NCBI GenBank assembly: GCA_964352735.1
Contig: CAYGTC010000006.1
Span: forward strand, 1-64,000
Source: NORP309 sp964352735
GTDB taxonomy: Bacteria > Pseudomonadota > Gammaproteobacteria > Xanthomonadales > Marinicellaceae
DNA length: 64,000 nucleotides
Reading direction: 5' to 3'
Shown: in pieces, positions 9,340-18,222 of the stretch
Layout of the letters: every line of letters begins with the position of its first letter
Position numbering within the stretch: position 1 is the stretch's first letter
Program-made: the position numbers and the translations under genes
Notes under the pieces: generated by a model
Told to the model about the DNA's origin: nothing
The model's database searches: none
What the model saw: only the letters and a program-made list of their open reading frames with translations

Positions 9340-9578
9340 CTAGCCCGAATATTTCATCAAATCGGTAAAAAAATCGATTTTATCTATGAAAAACATTGAG
9401 TTAGACGATTTTGTTAAAAAGACACTTTGTACCTGAATGGTTTTATGAAAAAAATGGTTGCATATATTGGAAAAAATCGCCTCAAAGCCATGAATAACTG
9501 GCTTTGAGGCGATATTTCCCCAATCTATTTTGCCATTTTCCCCCTAAATTCCATTCTATGATGAAATATTCGGGCTAG
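9340..9578 (+). repeat. MITE-like element, complete copy, 20-bp terminal inverted repeats
   Basis: The element is bounded by perfect 20-bp inverted repeats at 9340-9359 and 9559-9578 (CTAGCCCGAATATTTCATCA at the left end). It has an internal perfect hairpin of 15-bp arms at 9476-9513. It encodes no protein. A second copy lies inverted at 49-296. Size, terminal repeats and lack of coding fit a miniature inverted-repeat transposable element. I cannot identify a target-site duplication with certainty, nor a matching transposase in this window. Confidence 0.85.
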
Positions 9579-9599
9579 CTATTGTAATTTTTATATGAC

Positions 9600-10205
9600 C
9601 TATTTGTAGCGTTTTTGAAGAATGTTAACCCGTTTGATGTAGTTTTGTGTTTCTTTGTAAGGGGGAACATCATTGCCATATTTTTTAACAGCAGTTTCTC
9701 CAGCATTATAGGCAGCAAGCGACAACCTTACATTGTTATCGTAAGTATTCAGTAGGTGTTTAAGGTAGGCCGTTCCAGCTTGAATGTTTTGTAATGGATC
9801 AAAGGGGTCGGTTACTGAGTAGGTTTTCTGTGTGGCAGGCATTAACTGCATCAAGCCTTGAGCCCCAGCACTTGATTCATTGTCAGCAATAAAACTTGAT
9901 TCAGCGTGAATGATGGCCTTGATTAAAGAGGGATCAACATCCCATTTTGCTGCTGCAGTTTGAATTTCTTTTTCGAATTTCCCAGTGACCAAGGGTGTAT
10001 TGTGCCAGTTTACCTTGCTTTTCCACGCACATTCAGGGCACTTGATGTTCATGATTCGATAATTTTTTGTGGCAGGTTTCTTGGAAGAATAATGAATGAT
10101 GCCATTCTTATCGATATGTTTATAAACTTTTAATGGTTTGGCTTGGCTTATGGCTGTGCTCAGAGCCATTACCAAGAATGTGTTCAAAATGTATTTCATG
10201 ATCAT
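9600..10205 (-). CDS. Lytic transglycosylase (SLT domain), exported
   Basis: About 201 residues: an N-terminal signal peptide (start at 10205, or 10199 two codons on), a short region resembling DUF4124 (VYKHIDKNGIIHYSS), then an SLT/goose-lysozyme-like domain from about residue 92. Catalytic Glu is in HAESSF, followed by GAQGLMQLMPAT and AAYNAGETAV motifs. It cleaves peptidoglycan glycosidic bonds in the periplasm with anhydro-muropeptide release. A longer reading from 10418 is open but would add sequence ahead of an obvious signal peptide, so I reject it. It is divergent from the 10303 gene, and the 97 bases between hold both promoters. Confidence 0.88.
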   Translation of the reverse strand: MIMKYILNTFLVMALSTAISQAKPLKVYKHIDKNGIIHYSSKKPATKNYRIMNIKCPECAWKSKVNWHNTPLVTGKFEKEIQTAAAKWDVDPSLIKAIIHAESSFIADNESSAGAQGLMQLMPATQKTYSVTDPFDPLQNIQAGTAYLKHLLNTYDNNVRLSLAAYNAGETAVKKYGNDVPPYKETQNYIKRVNILQKRYK

Positions 10206-10302
10206 AATTTTAAATGATATTTGGGGCAATTGAATTTTTATACTTGAAAAATTAATAAATAAACAACAAAATATACAAAATTTGCTAACAGAAATCATAT
10301 AT

Positions 10303-10674
10303 ATGTTCATAATTAAGTCTATATTGACACTTTTCACCCTCATAAGTTTAACATCAATGGTTAATGCTAAAACTGAAAAAGTGGATGAAATGCTTGAAGT
10401 GCAAAAACAGATCAGCAAGGCTTATGAACTGGGTTATGTCGATGCAGCTCCTATTGAAATGAGTTTGGTTGAGAAAAAAGCCATTGAAGCAAGAACAGCC
10501 AAAGATAAGAGAAAGAAAAAACAGTTCAAAAAATTAATCGAGCAAATCAATGCAGATTTAGCGATCATTCAGAAACGACATGAGGTCAATGAATTGCACA
10601 AACAATTGACCGCGGTACAACAAAAGAATACGGATTTGCGAAAAATGCTTGATGAACTGAAGGGGCAACTGTAA
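10303..10674 (+). CDS. Exported coiled-coil protein (DUF4398-like)
   Basis: A 123-residue protein with a signal peptide (about residues 1-21, ending MVNA) and a long charged helix with heptad pattern through the C-terminus. The first half resembles the helical hairpin of DUF4398 proteins. It overlaps the next gene, which also has a coiled coil plus an OmpA domain, by the TAATG junction. The two probably act together in the periplasm or cell envelope. The start at 10303 was chosen because it begins the signal peptide; an upstream TTG at 10282 is less likely. Specific function unknown. Confidence 0.75.
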   Translation: MFIIKSILTLFTLISLTSMVNAKTEKVDEMLEVQKQISKAYELGYVDAAPIEMSLVEKKAIEARTAKDKRKKKQFKKLIEQINADLAIIQKRHEVNELHKQLTAVQQKNTDLRKMLDELKGQL

Positions 10675-11645
10675 TGAAACTTTTGCTATTGATTATCTCA
10701 TTGAATGTGTTTTTTGTCTCTGAAGCAAAAACAGACAAGAAGCTTGATTATGCCAGCTTACAAAAAGATTACAATAATGTCATTCGCAATGAAAAGTTTA
10801 AACCGTTTGCAAAACCGGAAAAACAAATCGCCAAAAAAAGCGTTGAAGCCCTAATCAATGATAAAGTTAAACGCAGAAATCGTGAACAAGCAATATATAT
10901 GGCCCGTCATAACATCGCTTATGCTCGATTAGTTGCTGAGGCACAATGGATAAATGCAGAAATTGAAAAAGAGCAAGAGTTAACGCAGAACTTTGAGTTG
11001 GACATTTCTAAGACAGAGGCTCAAATTGCCAGAAGAGATGCCGATATTGCAAGAATGATGTTGATAGCTCAACAAGAAGAATCTCAAAGGTCTAAACAAA
11101 GGGCTGAAAATGCTGAACAATTAGCGCAAAACAGCATGGATCAAGCAAAATTACTGAAAGAAGAAACAAAAGCGGCAAAAAGATATGCTCAAGCTCAAGC
11201 TGAAGAAGCAAGTTTGGCTAAACAGGAAGCTGAATTAGCTCTGGAAGAGGCCGATTCATTGCGAAGAAAACTGAACTCTATTGTTACTGAACAAACCGAC
11301 AAAGGTTTAATGATGACATTGGGCGATTTTGTTTTTGATTCTGGTAAATCTACAATCAAACAGGAAGCAGTAGATAATTTTTCAAAGGTGGTTGAGTTCA
11401 TCAACACTTATCCAGATAATAACATCCGCATCGAGGGTCATACCGATAGCAGTGGCTCTAACCAGTTAAATCTTAAACTTTCTCAAAGACGGGCTGATGC
11501 GGTAAAAAACTTACTGGTTACCAATGGTATCAAAGCAAGCACTCTTGAAGCTGTTGGTATGGGAGAGGATTTTCCTGTAGCAGAAAATACCACGCAAGCT
11601 GGGAAAGCAAAAAATAGACGTGTAGAAATAATAATATTAGAATAA
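10674..11645 (+). CDS. OmpA-family envelope protein with N-terminal coiled coil (DUF4398-like)
   Basis: A 323-residue protein with a signal peptide of about 18 residues, a long Glu/Lys/Ala-rich coiled coil (about residues 60-200), and a C-terminal OmpA-like peptidoglycan-binding domain (about 215-322). That domain contains the core IEGHTDSSGSNQLNLKLSQR and the closing NRRVEIII. The domain binds diaminopimelate in peptidoglycan. I see no lipobox cysteine, so the protein is likely soluble periplasmic rather than lipid-anchored. It is co-translated with the preceding coiled-coil gene. Confidence 0.88.
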   Translation: MKLLLLIISLNVFFVSEAKTDKKLDYASLQKDYNNVIRNEKFKPFAKPEKQIAKKSVEALINDKVKRRNREQAIYMARHNIAYARLVAEAQWINAEIEKEQELTQNFELDISKTEAQIARRDADIARMMLIAQQEESQRSKQRAENAEQLAQNSMDQAKLLKEETKAAKRYAQAQAEEASLAKQEAELALEEADSLRRKLNSIVTEQTDKGLMMTLGDFVFDSGKSTIKQEAVDNFSKVVEFINTYPDNNIRIEGHTDSSGSNQLNLKLSQRRADAVKNLLVTNGIKASTLEAVGMGEDFPVAENTTQAGKAKNRRVEIIILE

Positions 11646-11670
11646 ATGATGGATTGAATCCGTCATTTTT
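11645..11670 (+). terminator. Weak rho-independent terminator after OmpA-family gene
   Basis: An inverted repeat pairs AATGATGG with CCGTCATT (one G-T pair) around a 7-base loop, followed by a short run of Ts. It begins at the stop codon of the OmpA-family gene and ends 23 bases before the next start, so termination may be partial. Confidence 0.5.
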
Positions 11671-11693
11671 CATCACAATCAATTAGGAATCTT

Positions 11694-13073
11694 ATGAAAG
11701 TTGTTAATTCGGTACTTGAATTAATTGGCAATACGCCAATGTTGAAGGTCAACCATTTGGATACAGGGCATTGTAATTTGTATCTCAAACTAGAAAATCA
11801 CAATCCTGGCGGCTCGATTAAAGACAGAATAGGGTTGTCAATGATTGAGGCTGCTGAGAAAAGAGGCGATTTAAAACCTGGTGCAACCCTTGTTGAAGGC
11901 ACAGCTGGTAACACGGGTATTGGATTGGCATTAGTGGCAGCCCAAAAAGGTTATAAACTGATATTGGTCATTCCTGACAAAATGAGTAAAGAGAAAATTT
12001 TTAATCTTAAAGCCATGGGCGCAGAGATCATCTTGACCCGTTCTGATGTCGCCAAAGGACACCCTCAATATTATCAAGATTTGGCTAAAACCATTGCAGA
12101 AGAAACTGACAACAGTTATTTTATCAATCAATTTGGTAACCCGGATAATCCACTGGCACATGAAACCATTACAGGTCCGGAAATTCTTGAACAAATGTCA
12201 GGCAAGCTTGATGGTATTGTTTTTGGCGTAGGTTCCAGTGGAACCATGTCTGGTTTAACCAAATATTTTAAACAACATTCCCCCAATACAGAATTGATAG
12301 TGGCAGACCCTGTTGGCAGCATTTTGGCTGAATACATCAATGAAAATAACCTTTCTGATGAAAGTGGCAGTTGGAAGGTTGAAGGCATAGGAGAAGATTT
12401 TTTACCAAGTATTTCAGATTTCAGCATGGTAACAAAGGCCTATGCTGTATCAGATAAGCAAAGTTTTGAAGCTGGGCGTGAATTATTGGCAAAAGAAGGT
12501 GTATTGGGTGGTTCTTCATCGGGCACCATTATTCATTCGGCTTTACAATATTGCAGAGAGCAGAGCGAAGCAAAAAATGTGGTTGCCATTATTTGTGATA
12601 CTGGCAATAAATATTTGTCCAAAATGTATAATGATTACTGGTTGATAGACAATGGCTTTATTGAAACCCCTCAACATGGTGATTTGCGTGATTTGATCTC
12701 TCGCCCTTACCGCAGTAATGATTTGATTGTGATGAGACCAAATGAAACCTTAAGCACTGTCTATCAAAGAATGAAGTTATATGATGTCTCGCAATTGCCT
12801 GTTATGGATGGTGATGATATTGTTGGTATCATCGATGAATCTGATGTGATGATGTATGTTTATGATGATAATAGCAAGTTTGAAGATCCTGTCAGTGCAG
12901 CGATGACATCAAATCTCGAATTTATGCCGGTGACTAGTCCACTGGCAAAGCTTTTACCCATCTTTGATCAAGGGCGCATTGCTATTATTAAAGATCATGA
13001 TAATAAATTTTTAGGGCTTATCACTAAAATAGATTTACTCAATTATTTGAGAAGAAGAGACCAAAATCAATGA
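11694..13073 (+). CDS. Cystathionine beta-synthase (PLP domain plus CBS pair)
   Basis: A 459-residue PLP enzyme. NHNPGGSIKDRIG (about residues 35-47) gives the PLP lysine K43. The GTAGNTGIGLA loop binds phosphate or substrate, and GSSGTMSGL follows. Residues about 335-455 form two CBS domains, as in full-length CBS enzymes and unlike CysK/CysM. It condenses serine (or O-acetylserine) with homocysteine to cystathionine. AGGA lies a few bases before the ATG. The ATGA overlap with the cystathionine gamma-lyase/synthase gene gives a two-gene transsulfuration operon. Confidence 0.92.
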   Translation: MKVVNSVLELIGNTPMLKVNHLDTGHCNLYLKLENHNPGGSIKDRIGLSMIEAAEKRGDLKPGATLVEGTAGNTGIGLALVAAQKGYKLILVIPDKMSKEKIFNLKAMGAEIILTRSDVAKGHPQYYQDLAKTIAEETDNSYFINQFGNPDNPLAHETITGPEILEQMSGKLDGIVFGVGSSGTMSGLTKYFKQHSPNTELIVADPVGSILAEYINENNLSDESGSWKVEGIGEDFLPSISDFSMVTKAYAVSDKQSFEAGRELLAKEGVLGGSSSGTIIHSALQYCREQSEAKNVVAIICDTGNKYLSKMYNDYWLIDNGFIETPQHGDLRDLISRPYRSNDLIVMRPNETLSTVYQRMKLYDVSQLPVMDGDDIVGIIDESDVMMYVYDDNSKFEDPVSAAMTSNLEFMPVTSPLAKLLPIFDQGRIAIIKDHDNKFLGLITKIDLLNYLRRRDQNQ

Positions 13074-14227
13074 GCCGAAAGGCCCTTTATGGCCGGCAAA
13101 CCAGGGCGATTCATGCTGGGCAACAAGTTGATCCATCAACTGGGGCCATCATGCCGCCAATTTATACAAGCTCTACTTATGTGCAGACTTCACCTGGTGT
13201 TCATCAAGGTTTTGAATATTCACGAACGCAAAACCCAACTCGATTGGCTTATGAACGGGCAATGGCTGATATGGAAAATGGCCACAGTGGATTTGCATTT
13301 GCCTCTGGTATGGCCGTCACCTCCACCATCTTAGAGTTGTTGGACAGTGGTGCACACGTGATTGCTATGGAAGATATTTATGGAGGCAGTTACCGGTTAT
13401 TTGATCAAGTGCGTAAGCGGTCATCTGCTTTGCAGTTTGATTTTATTGATTTAACCGATGATGAAAAATTAAACCATGCAGTAAAAGACAATACCCGTAT
13501 GATTTGGATTGAGTCTCCAACTAACCCAATGTTGAGGCTTGTTGATTTAACTAAAATGGTATCATTTGCAAAAAAGCATGGTTTAATAACCGTGGTTGAC
13601 AATACATTCGCATCACCCTATCTTCAAAACCCTTTAGATTGTGGTTGTGATGTTGTCATGCATTCTTCGACCAAATACATCAATGGTCACTCTGATATAA
13701 TTGGTGGAGTGGCAGTGGTTAAGTCACCAAAATTGGCAGAAGATTTGTTTTTTTTACAAAAATCTGTGGGTGCTATTCAAGGCCCTTTTGACAGTTATTT
13801 GGCATTGAGGGGTTTAAAAACATTGCCCTTAAGAATGAATGCCAGTTGTAAAAATGCCATGGAATTGGCGCAATGGCTGGACAGTGACTCTAGAATTGAT
13901 AAAGTCATTTATCCAGGATTGAAGTCGCATCCCGATCATCATTTGGCGCAAAAACAAATGCGCGGTTTTGGTGCCATCATCAGTGTACTGGTCAAAGGTG
14001 GCGCTAAAGCAGCGACCAATATGTTGGAGAAATGTCAAGTTTTTGCACTTGCTGAATCTCTTGGCGGTATTGAAAGTTTAATTAATCTGCCATCAAAAAT
14101 GACTCATGCCTCAATTCCATTCAAAGAGAGGCAAAGAATTGGCATTCACGATAACTTGGTCAGATTATCGGTGGGTATAGAAGATTTTGAGGATTTAAAA
14201 TTCGATTTAGATCAAGCTCTCAGTTAA
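13070..14227 (+). CDS. Cystathionine gamma-lyase / gamma-synthase family PLP enzyme
   Basis: A 385-residue Cys/Met-metabolism PLP enzyme. The PLP lysine is K202 in HSSTKYINGHSD, and the ETPTNP-like box appears as ESPTNP (148-153). Sequence alone does not separate gamma-lyase from gamma-synthase. Coupling to a cystathionine beta-synthase (4-base overlap) favours cystathionine gamma-lyase, completing homocysteine-to-cysteine reverse transsulfuration. The protein is cytoplasmic and normally a homotetramer. A short hairpin of CATGAGC arms follows in the intergenic gap, without a T-run. Confidence 0.9.
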   Translation: MSRKALYGRQTRAIHAGQQVDPSTGAIMPPIYTSSTYVQTSPGVHQGFEYSRTQNPTRLAYERAMADMENGHSGFAFASGMAVTSTILELLDSGAHVIAMEDIYGGSYRLFDQVRKRSSALQFDFIDLTDDEKLNHAVKDNTRMIWIESPTNPMLRLVDLTKMVSFAKKHGLITVVDNTFASPYLQNPLDCGCDVVMHSSTKYINGHSDIIGGVAVVKSPKLAEDLFFLQKSVGAIQGPFDSYLALRGLKTLPLRMNASCKNAMELAQWLDSDSRIDKVIYPGLKSHPDHHLAQKQMRGFGAIISVLVKGGAKAATNMLEKCQVFALAESLGGIESLINLPSKMTHASIPFKERQRIGIHDNLVRLSVGIEDFEDLKFDLDQALS

Positions 14228-14297
14228 AAATAGTCATGAGCCATGCTGCTCATGTGGTAAATTCAGTGGTTTTATCCACAATTAAAAAGGTATAGTA

Positions 14298-15926
14298 ATG
14301 ATAAGTTCACATATTCCAAATGTTCCGGCTCCCGTTAATGAGCCAATCAAATCTTATGCTCCAAATTCAGCAGAAGCTCAATCACTGGCAGCTGAATGGG
14401 ATAAAATGTCGGCCAAACGCTATGAAATTCCATGTGTCATCAATGGCCAGGAAGTTTTTACTGAACAGTCTGAAAATGTTGTCATGCCACATGATCACTC
14501 ACATGTGCTTGGTGTTTCATATCTTGCAAATGATGAACAATTAAATGCGGCCGCCGATGCAGCTGTTGCAGCGCAAGATAAGTGGAGAGAAATGCCTTGG
14601 CAGTCCAGAGTTGCTATTTTTTTGAAAGCCGCAGACTTGTTAGCGGGCCCCTACAGAAACACGATTAATGCGGCAACCATGCTGGGTCAATCAAAGAACT
14701 GTTTTCAAGCCGAAATTGATTCAGCATGCGAATTTATTGATTTCCTAAGATTTAATGCGCACTTCTACCAAGAAATCATGCGACAACAGCCTGTATCCTC
14801 CGAAGGCGTTTGGAATCAACTGGATTGGCGTCCACTCGAAGGGTTTGTATTGGCAATTACACCATTCAACTTTACAGCCATAGCTGGTAATTTACCTGCA
14901 ACTCCAGCCATGTGCGGAAATACAGTGGTATGGAAGCCTTCTAGTACACAAATGTTGTCCGCTCATATTATTATGGAGGTATTTAAATTAGCAGGATTAC
15001 CTGATGGTGTGATCAATATGGTCGCAGCCAGCGGTTCAGACACAGGCCGTGTATTGCTGTCACGTCCAGAATTGTCTGGGGTACACTTTACTGGTTCTAC
15101 CGCGACATTCCAACACATTTATAAAGCGGTGGCATCCAATATTGATAAATACCACTCATATCCAAGAATGGTGGGCGAAACTGGCGGTAAAGACTTCGTT
15201 TTTGCCCACAATTCTGCTGACCCTAAAACGGTGGCAACAGCTTTATCAAGAGGGGCATTTGAATTTCAGGGACAAAAGTGTTCTGCAGCCAGTCGTGCTT
15301 ATTTGCCATCATCACAATTTGCACAGATAAAACAGTATCTGGCTGATGACTTGGCAAGTTTTAAAATGGGCAGCACGCGAGATTTCAGTAATTTTATCAA
15401 TGCAGTCATTGACGAACGGTCTTTTGATAAAATTAAGAGTTATATTGATTATGCCAATCAAGCTGATGATGCCCAGGTGATATTGGGTGGTGAATGTGAT
15501 AAATCTGTTGGCTACTTTATACAACCCACAGTTATTGTCACCACCAATCCTCACTTTAAAACCATGGTTGAAGAAATCTTTGGACCTGTATTGACCCTAT
15601 ATGTTTATGATGATGAAAACTTGGATGAAACGTTGAAAATTTGTGATCAAGGTTCTCCTTATGCATTAACCGGTGCTATTTTTGCTCAAGATCGTTATGT
15701 GATTAATCAAATGGCAGATAAGTTGAGATTCTCAGCCGGGAATTTCTATATTAATGATAAGCCCACTGGCGCAGTTGTTGGACAACAACCATTTGGAGGG
15801 GGCAGGGCCTCAGGAACCAACGACAAAGCGGGCAGTGCACTCAATCTTTATCGTTGGATGTCACCGAGAACAATCAAAGAGACATTTGTGCCACCAATAG
15901 ATTACAGATACCCATTTCTTGGTTGA
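14298..15926 (+). CDS. pruA: L-glutamate gamma-semialdehyde (P5C) dehydrogenase
   Basis: A 542-residue aldehyde dehydrogenase of the stand-alone, mitochondrial-type P5CDH group. It has ITPFNFTAIAGNLP near residue 193, a GSTATF NAD loop, and catalytic Cys328 in FQGQKCSAASR. The C-terminus has VVGQQPFGGGRASGTNDK, the family's oligomer and anchor region. It oxidises glutamate semialdehyde to glutamate in proline catabolism. No proline dehydrogenase is next to it. AAGG sits well placed before ATG. Its last 314 coding bases and about 75 bases downstream are duplicated at 17690-18083. Confidence 0.93.
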   Translation: MISSHIPNVPAPVNEPIKSYAPNSAEAQSLAAEWDKMSAKRYEIPCVINGQEVFTEQSENVVMPHDHSHVLGVSYLANDEQLNAAADAAVAAQDKWREMPWQSRVAIFLKAADLLAGPYRNTINAATMLGQSKNCFQAEIDSACEFIDFLRFNAHFYQEIMRQQPVSSEGVWNQLDWRPLEGFVLAITPFNFTAIAGNLPATPAMCGNTVVWKPSSTQMLSAHIIMEVFKLAGLPDGVINMVAASGSDTGRVLLSRPELSGVHFTGSTATFQHIYKAVASNIDKYHSYPRMVGETGGKDFVFAHNSADPKTVATALSRGAFEFQGQKCSAASRAYLPSSQFAQIKQYLADDLASFKMGSTRDFSNFINAVIDERSFDKIKSYIDYANQADDAQVILGGECDKSVGYFIQPTVIVTTNPHFKTMVEEIFGPVLTLYVYDDENLDETLKICDQGSPYALTGAIFAQDRYVINQMADKLRFSAGNFYINDKPTGAVVGQQPFGGGRASGTNDKAGSALNLYRWMSPRTIKETFVPPIDYRYPFLG

Positions 15927-16005
15927 TTGGTTAAATTTGAAGTATCTAATCTGGATTTTAATTAAAGAATAGGTTTTTAGTATTTTTATTAGAGGCCTTT
16001 GCTTG
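15613..16005 (+). repeat. Direct repeat, copy A (pruA 3' end and flank)
   Basis: Bases 15613-16005 align end to end, almost without gaps, with 17690-18083. The match covers the last 104 codons of pruA and about 75 bases of the 3' flank, including the shared string AATAGGTTTTTAGTATTTTT. Divergence is moderate and mostly at third codon positions inside the gene. The similarity then fades just before the convergent gene remnant. Confidence 0.9.
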
Positions 16006-16132
16006 ATTCATCAATCAAGATAAATAAGTTTAGAATATATAACTGTCTATTAAGGGTATATTTTCCACCTCAATTGACAAATTTTTAACTCTTTTTTTCA
16101 GTCACTCAGAATCAATCAAAGGTCTCTTAAAA

Positions 16133-16444
16133 TTAATCTTGGTAAAGATCTGCAGAAATAATATGTAATACATCTCCAAATTGTGGGGTGTTATAAATAT
16201 TATTGATGTACCCTAATCTTGAAACGCCTTCTAAATTATTGTTCGTTAGATGATGACCAGCATCATATGTATAGGGGCTAACGAAAGGTTTTGGACTGTT
16301 GTTCATACCATTACCAGCTTTAAACGTGACTCCAGCTTGAGATTTGTGAAATATAAAGTTATTATTGGCGTTAACAATTCTCATTTTTTTCCAGTAAAAA
16401 TCAAAATCTATAAATTCTTGATTATCATTAAAATCAAAGATTTA
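16133..16444 (-). pseudogene. 3' remnant of a relative of the 18284-19099 gene
   Basis: Read on the minus strand, this encodes about 100 residues aligning to the C-terminal third of the exported protein at 18284-19099. Landmarks are FDFYWKKMR versus FEFFWNKTH, a shared SQAG, SPYTYD versus SPYSYE, and SRLGYIN versus SRLGAVN, ending with FGD and a terminal F/LY. There is an in-frame stop just upstream (near 16445), and no start or signal peptide, so it is a truncated fragment. An internal Met at 16384 could start an 83-residue ORF, but this is unlikely to be a real gene. It lies convergent to pruA exactly as the intact relative lies convergent to the pruA fragment. Confidence 0.8.
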
Positions 16445-16608
16445 TAAAAAGATTTATAAAAGACATGCACTTTTGAAATAGAAAAAGTGATAGATTTTAT
16501 AGGTTTTAGGCCATAAAATTGGTATTAATAGTTGAATCAGTAGATAAATACTTTGGGAGATATTAAATGTTTAAGAAAATTAGCATTTAATCAAAATTTT
16601 GACGTACT

Positions 16609-16626
16609 TATCCATCAGAGTGGATA
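16609..16626. repeat. Short palindrome 3' of the RAYT gene
   Basis: TATCCA and TGGATA arms (6 bp) around a 6-base loop lie 28 bases beyond the RAYT stop codon. RAYT proteins act on REP hairpins that often flank their genes, but a single 6-bp stem is weak evidence. No second matching copy was found in this window. Confidence 0.3.
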
Positions 16627-16653
16627 CTGACTCATCGATTTTGAATATCTCGA

Positions 16654-17577
16654 TTACTCTAAAGCTGGTGACAAAGTATTGGCAACAATAAATTTGGATT
16701 TAATGCTTTGACAAAACTCTTTGAGTTGAGCAATTGAGCCAACTGCTGTTCTGCCTTTGGTTCTAAAGTGTTTGAGTTCATCTAACCAACTGTCTGGATT
16801 AAGCTTTAATCGTGAAAACACATCAGCAATATTATGAGGAATAAACCCTCGTTTATTTTCCAGTTGAATACGACCAGTGTAATCAACTAATGCGATATAG
16901 TCAGTGAGATAATAAGGTATGCCATCTTGATGAAAATCAAGTAAGTTACTATCTTTGTTGTTGATCCTTTCTTGAATTGAGGTGTAGTCTGATTGTTCAG
17001 GCGTTTGTGCCATAGCTGCACGAATAGGATTGAGATCTACGTATGTCATGCAGGTCAATAATGCTCTTTCATCTAGTAAAGCCTGAGACTTGAATCTTGA
17101 TTCAAAAAAGTGACCTGTGACATTATCTTCCCTGTTGGCTTTGGTAGCAATGTATTGATTAAGACAACGCATATACCACGACAAATCCATTAAGCGTTTG
17201 CGGTATTGGGCAATATGAAAATCAACCACTTTTGATTGAGCTTTGTTCAATTGTTTACCTTTGACCTGACTCTCACATAATAGTGGCAGTTTAAAAAGTG
17301 CTGACCACATACTTAATACTTGTTTATCAGACCATTGCTTAGTTGAATTAACTTTGATAACAAGGTGATAGTGATTACTCATAATCGCGTAGGCGCAGAT
17401 ATCAATAGCAAAGATTGATGATAAAAACTTCATGCGATCAACGATCCACTGTCTGCGATGTTCGAAAGATTGATCACCATTTTTCCCACAAAGAAACGCT
17501 CTGCGTACACATCGAGAGATGAGGTGGTAATATGGTGTGTCTTCGACTGATATTTGATATTTGCGAGCTTTGGTCAT
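16654..17577 (-). CDS. RAYT / REP-associated Y1 (IS200-like) transposase
   Basis: A 307-residue single-stranded-DNA transposase-like protein of the IS200/Y1 HUH group. The metal-binding motif is NHYHLV with H69 and H71; a candidate nucleophile tyrosine, Y142, is in NQYIATKANRE; TGHFFESRFKSQ and YVDLNPIRAAM follow, typical of RAYT-type proteins. The C-terminal extension (about 215-307) is longer than in classic IS200. The start at 17577 has an AAGGAGAA site upstream; 17634 is open but unsupported. It sits between two partial copies of the pruA-convergent-gene junction. The reading frame appears intact. Confidence 0.88.
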   Translation of the reverse strand: MTKARKYQISVEDTPYYHLISRCVRRAFLCGKNGDQSFEHRRQWIVDRMKFLSSIFAIDICAYAIMSNHYHLVIKVNSTKQWSDKQVLSMWSALFKLPLLCESQVKGKQLNKAQSKVVDFHIAQYRKRLMDLSWYMRCLNQYIATKANREDNVTGHFFESRFKSQALLDERALLTCMTYVDLNPIRAAMAQTPEQSDYTSIQERINNKDSNLLDFHQDGIPYYLTDYIALVDYTGRIQLENKRGFIPHNIADVFSRLKLNPDSWLDELKHFRTKGRTAVGSIAQLKEFCQSIKSKFIVANTLSPALE

Positions 17578-17645
17578 GATTTTCTCCTTGTCAGTGGGTA
17601 GCATAGCAAATGAATGAGGCAAATAAAATGGCAAAATGCTGAAAA

Positions 17646-17669
17646 TTTTGTAGGTTTTTTCCTACAAAA
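17646..17669. repeat. GTAG-containing hairpin 5' of the RAYT gene
   Basis: Nine-base arms TTTTGTAGG and CCTACAAAA enclose a T6 loop, 69 bases upstream of the RAYT start and 20 bases before the pruA fragment. RAYT targets commonly carry a GTAG or GGAG tetranucleotide beside a hairpin. Here GTAG is within the stem, so the link is suggestive only. It could also be a simple terminator-like inverted repeat. Confidence 0.35.
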
Positions 17670-17689
17670 GGCCTGTCCTTTTTGGGTTA

Positions 17690-18003
17690 ATGAAAATTTG
17701 GATGAAACGTTGGAAATTTGTGACCAAGGTTCTCCTTATGCATTAACAGGGGCTATTTTTGCGCAAGACCGTTACATGATCAATCATATGGCAGATAAGT
17801 TGAGATTCTCAGCCGGGAATTTCTACATCAATGATAAGCCCACTGGCGCAGTTGTTGGACAACAGCCTTTTGGAGGGGGTAGGGCCTCAGGAACCAACGA
17901 CAAAGCGGGCAGTGCACTCAATCTTTATCGCTGGATGTCACCGAGAACTGTTAAGGAAACATTTGTACCGCCAACAGATTATAGGTATCCTTTTCTTGGT
18001 TAA
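17690..18003 (+). pseudogene. Truncated pruA copy (last 104 codons)
   Basis: The open frame matches the C-terminal 104 residues of PruA from NENLDETL to the final YRYPFLG and stop. It contains VVGQQPFGGGRASG but lacks the NAD-binding region and catalytic cysteine, so it cannot be active. Roughly twenty changes against the intact gene are silent and about five alter residues (for example K to E, V to M, Q to H). That pattern implies the source copy diverged while still a working gene. It is followed by the same 3' flank as pruA. The frame can be read from about 17614, but the added N-terminus is unrelated. Confidence 0.9.
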
Positions 18004-18222
18004 TTAGTTAAACCAGAAGTATCCAATCAGGATTTTGCTTAATGAATAGGTTTTTAGTATTTTTATTAGAGACCTTTTCTTGGTTCTGGGTGATTGATAA
18101 ACTGAGTTAACATTTAATTCTCAAAGTATGTAGTTTAGTTGGCACTTAGTTAAAATGTGCCCGGGATTATTTGACCATTACAGATTTACACGGGCGCTGG
18201 GAAACCAGCATTACTGCCGTGA

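Noticed and set aside
10205..10418. N-terminal extension of the lytic transglycosylase from 10418
   Set aside because: It would put 70 residues ahead of a clear signal peptide and overlap the divergent gene at 10303.
17614..17689. N-terminal part of the 129-residue frame containing the pruA fragment
   Set aside because: Its first 25 codons have no similarity to PruA and arise from the junction and RAYT upstream sequence.
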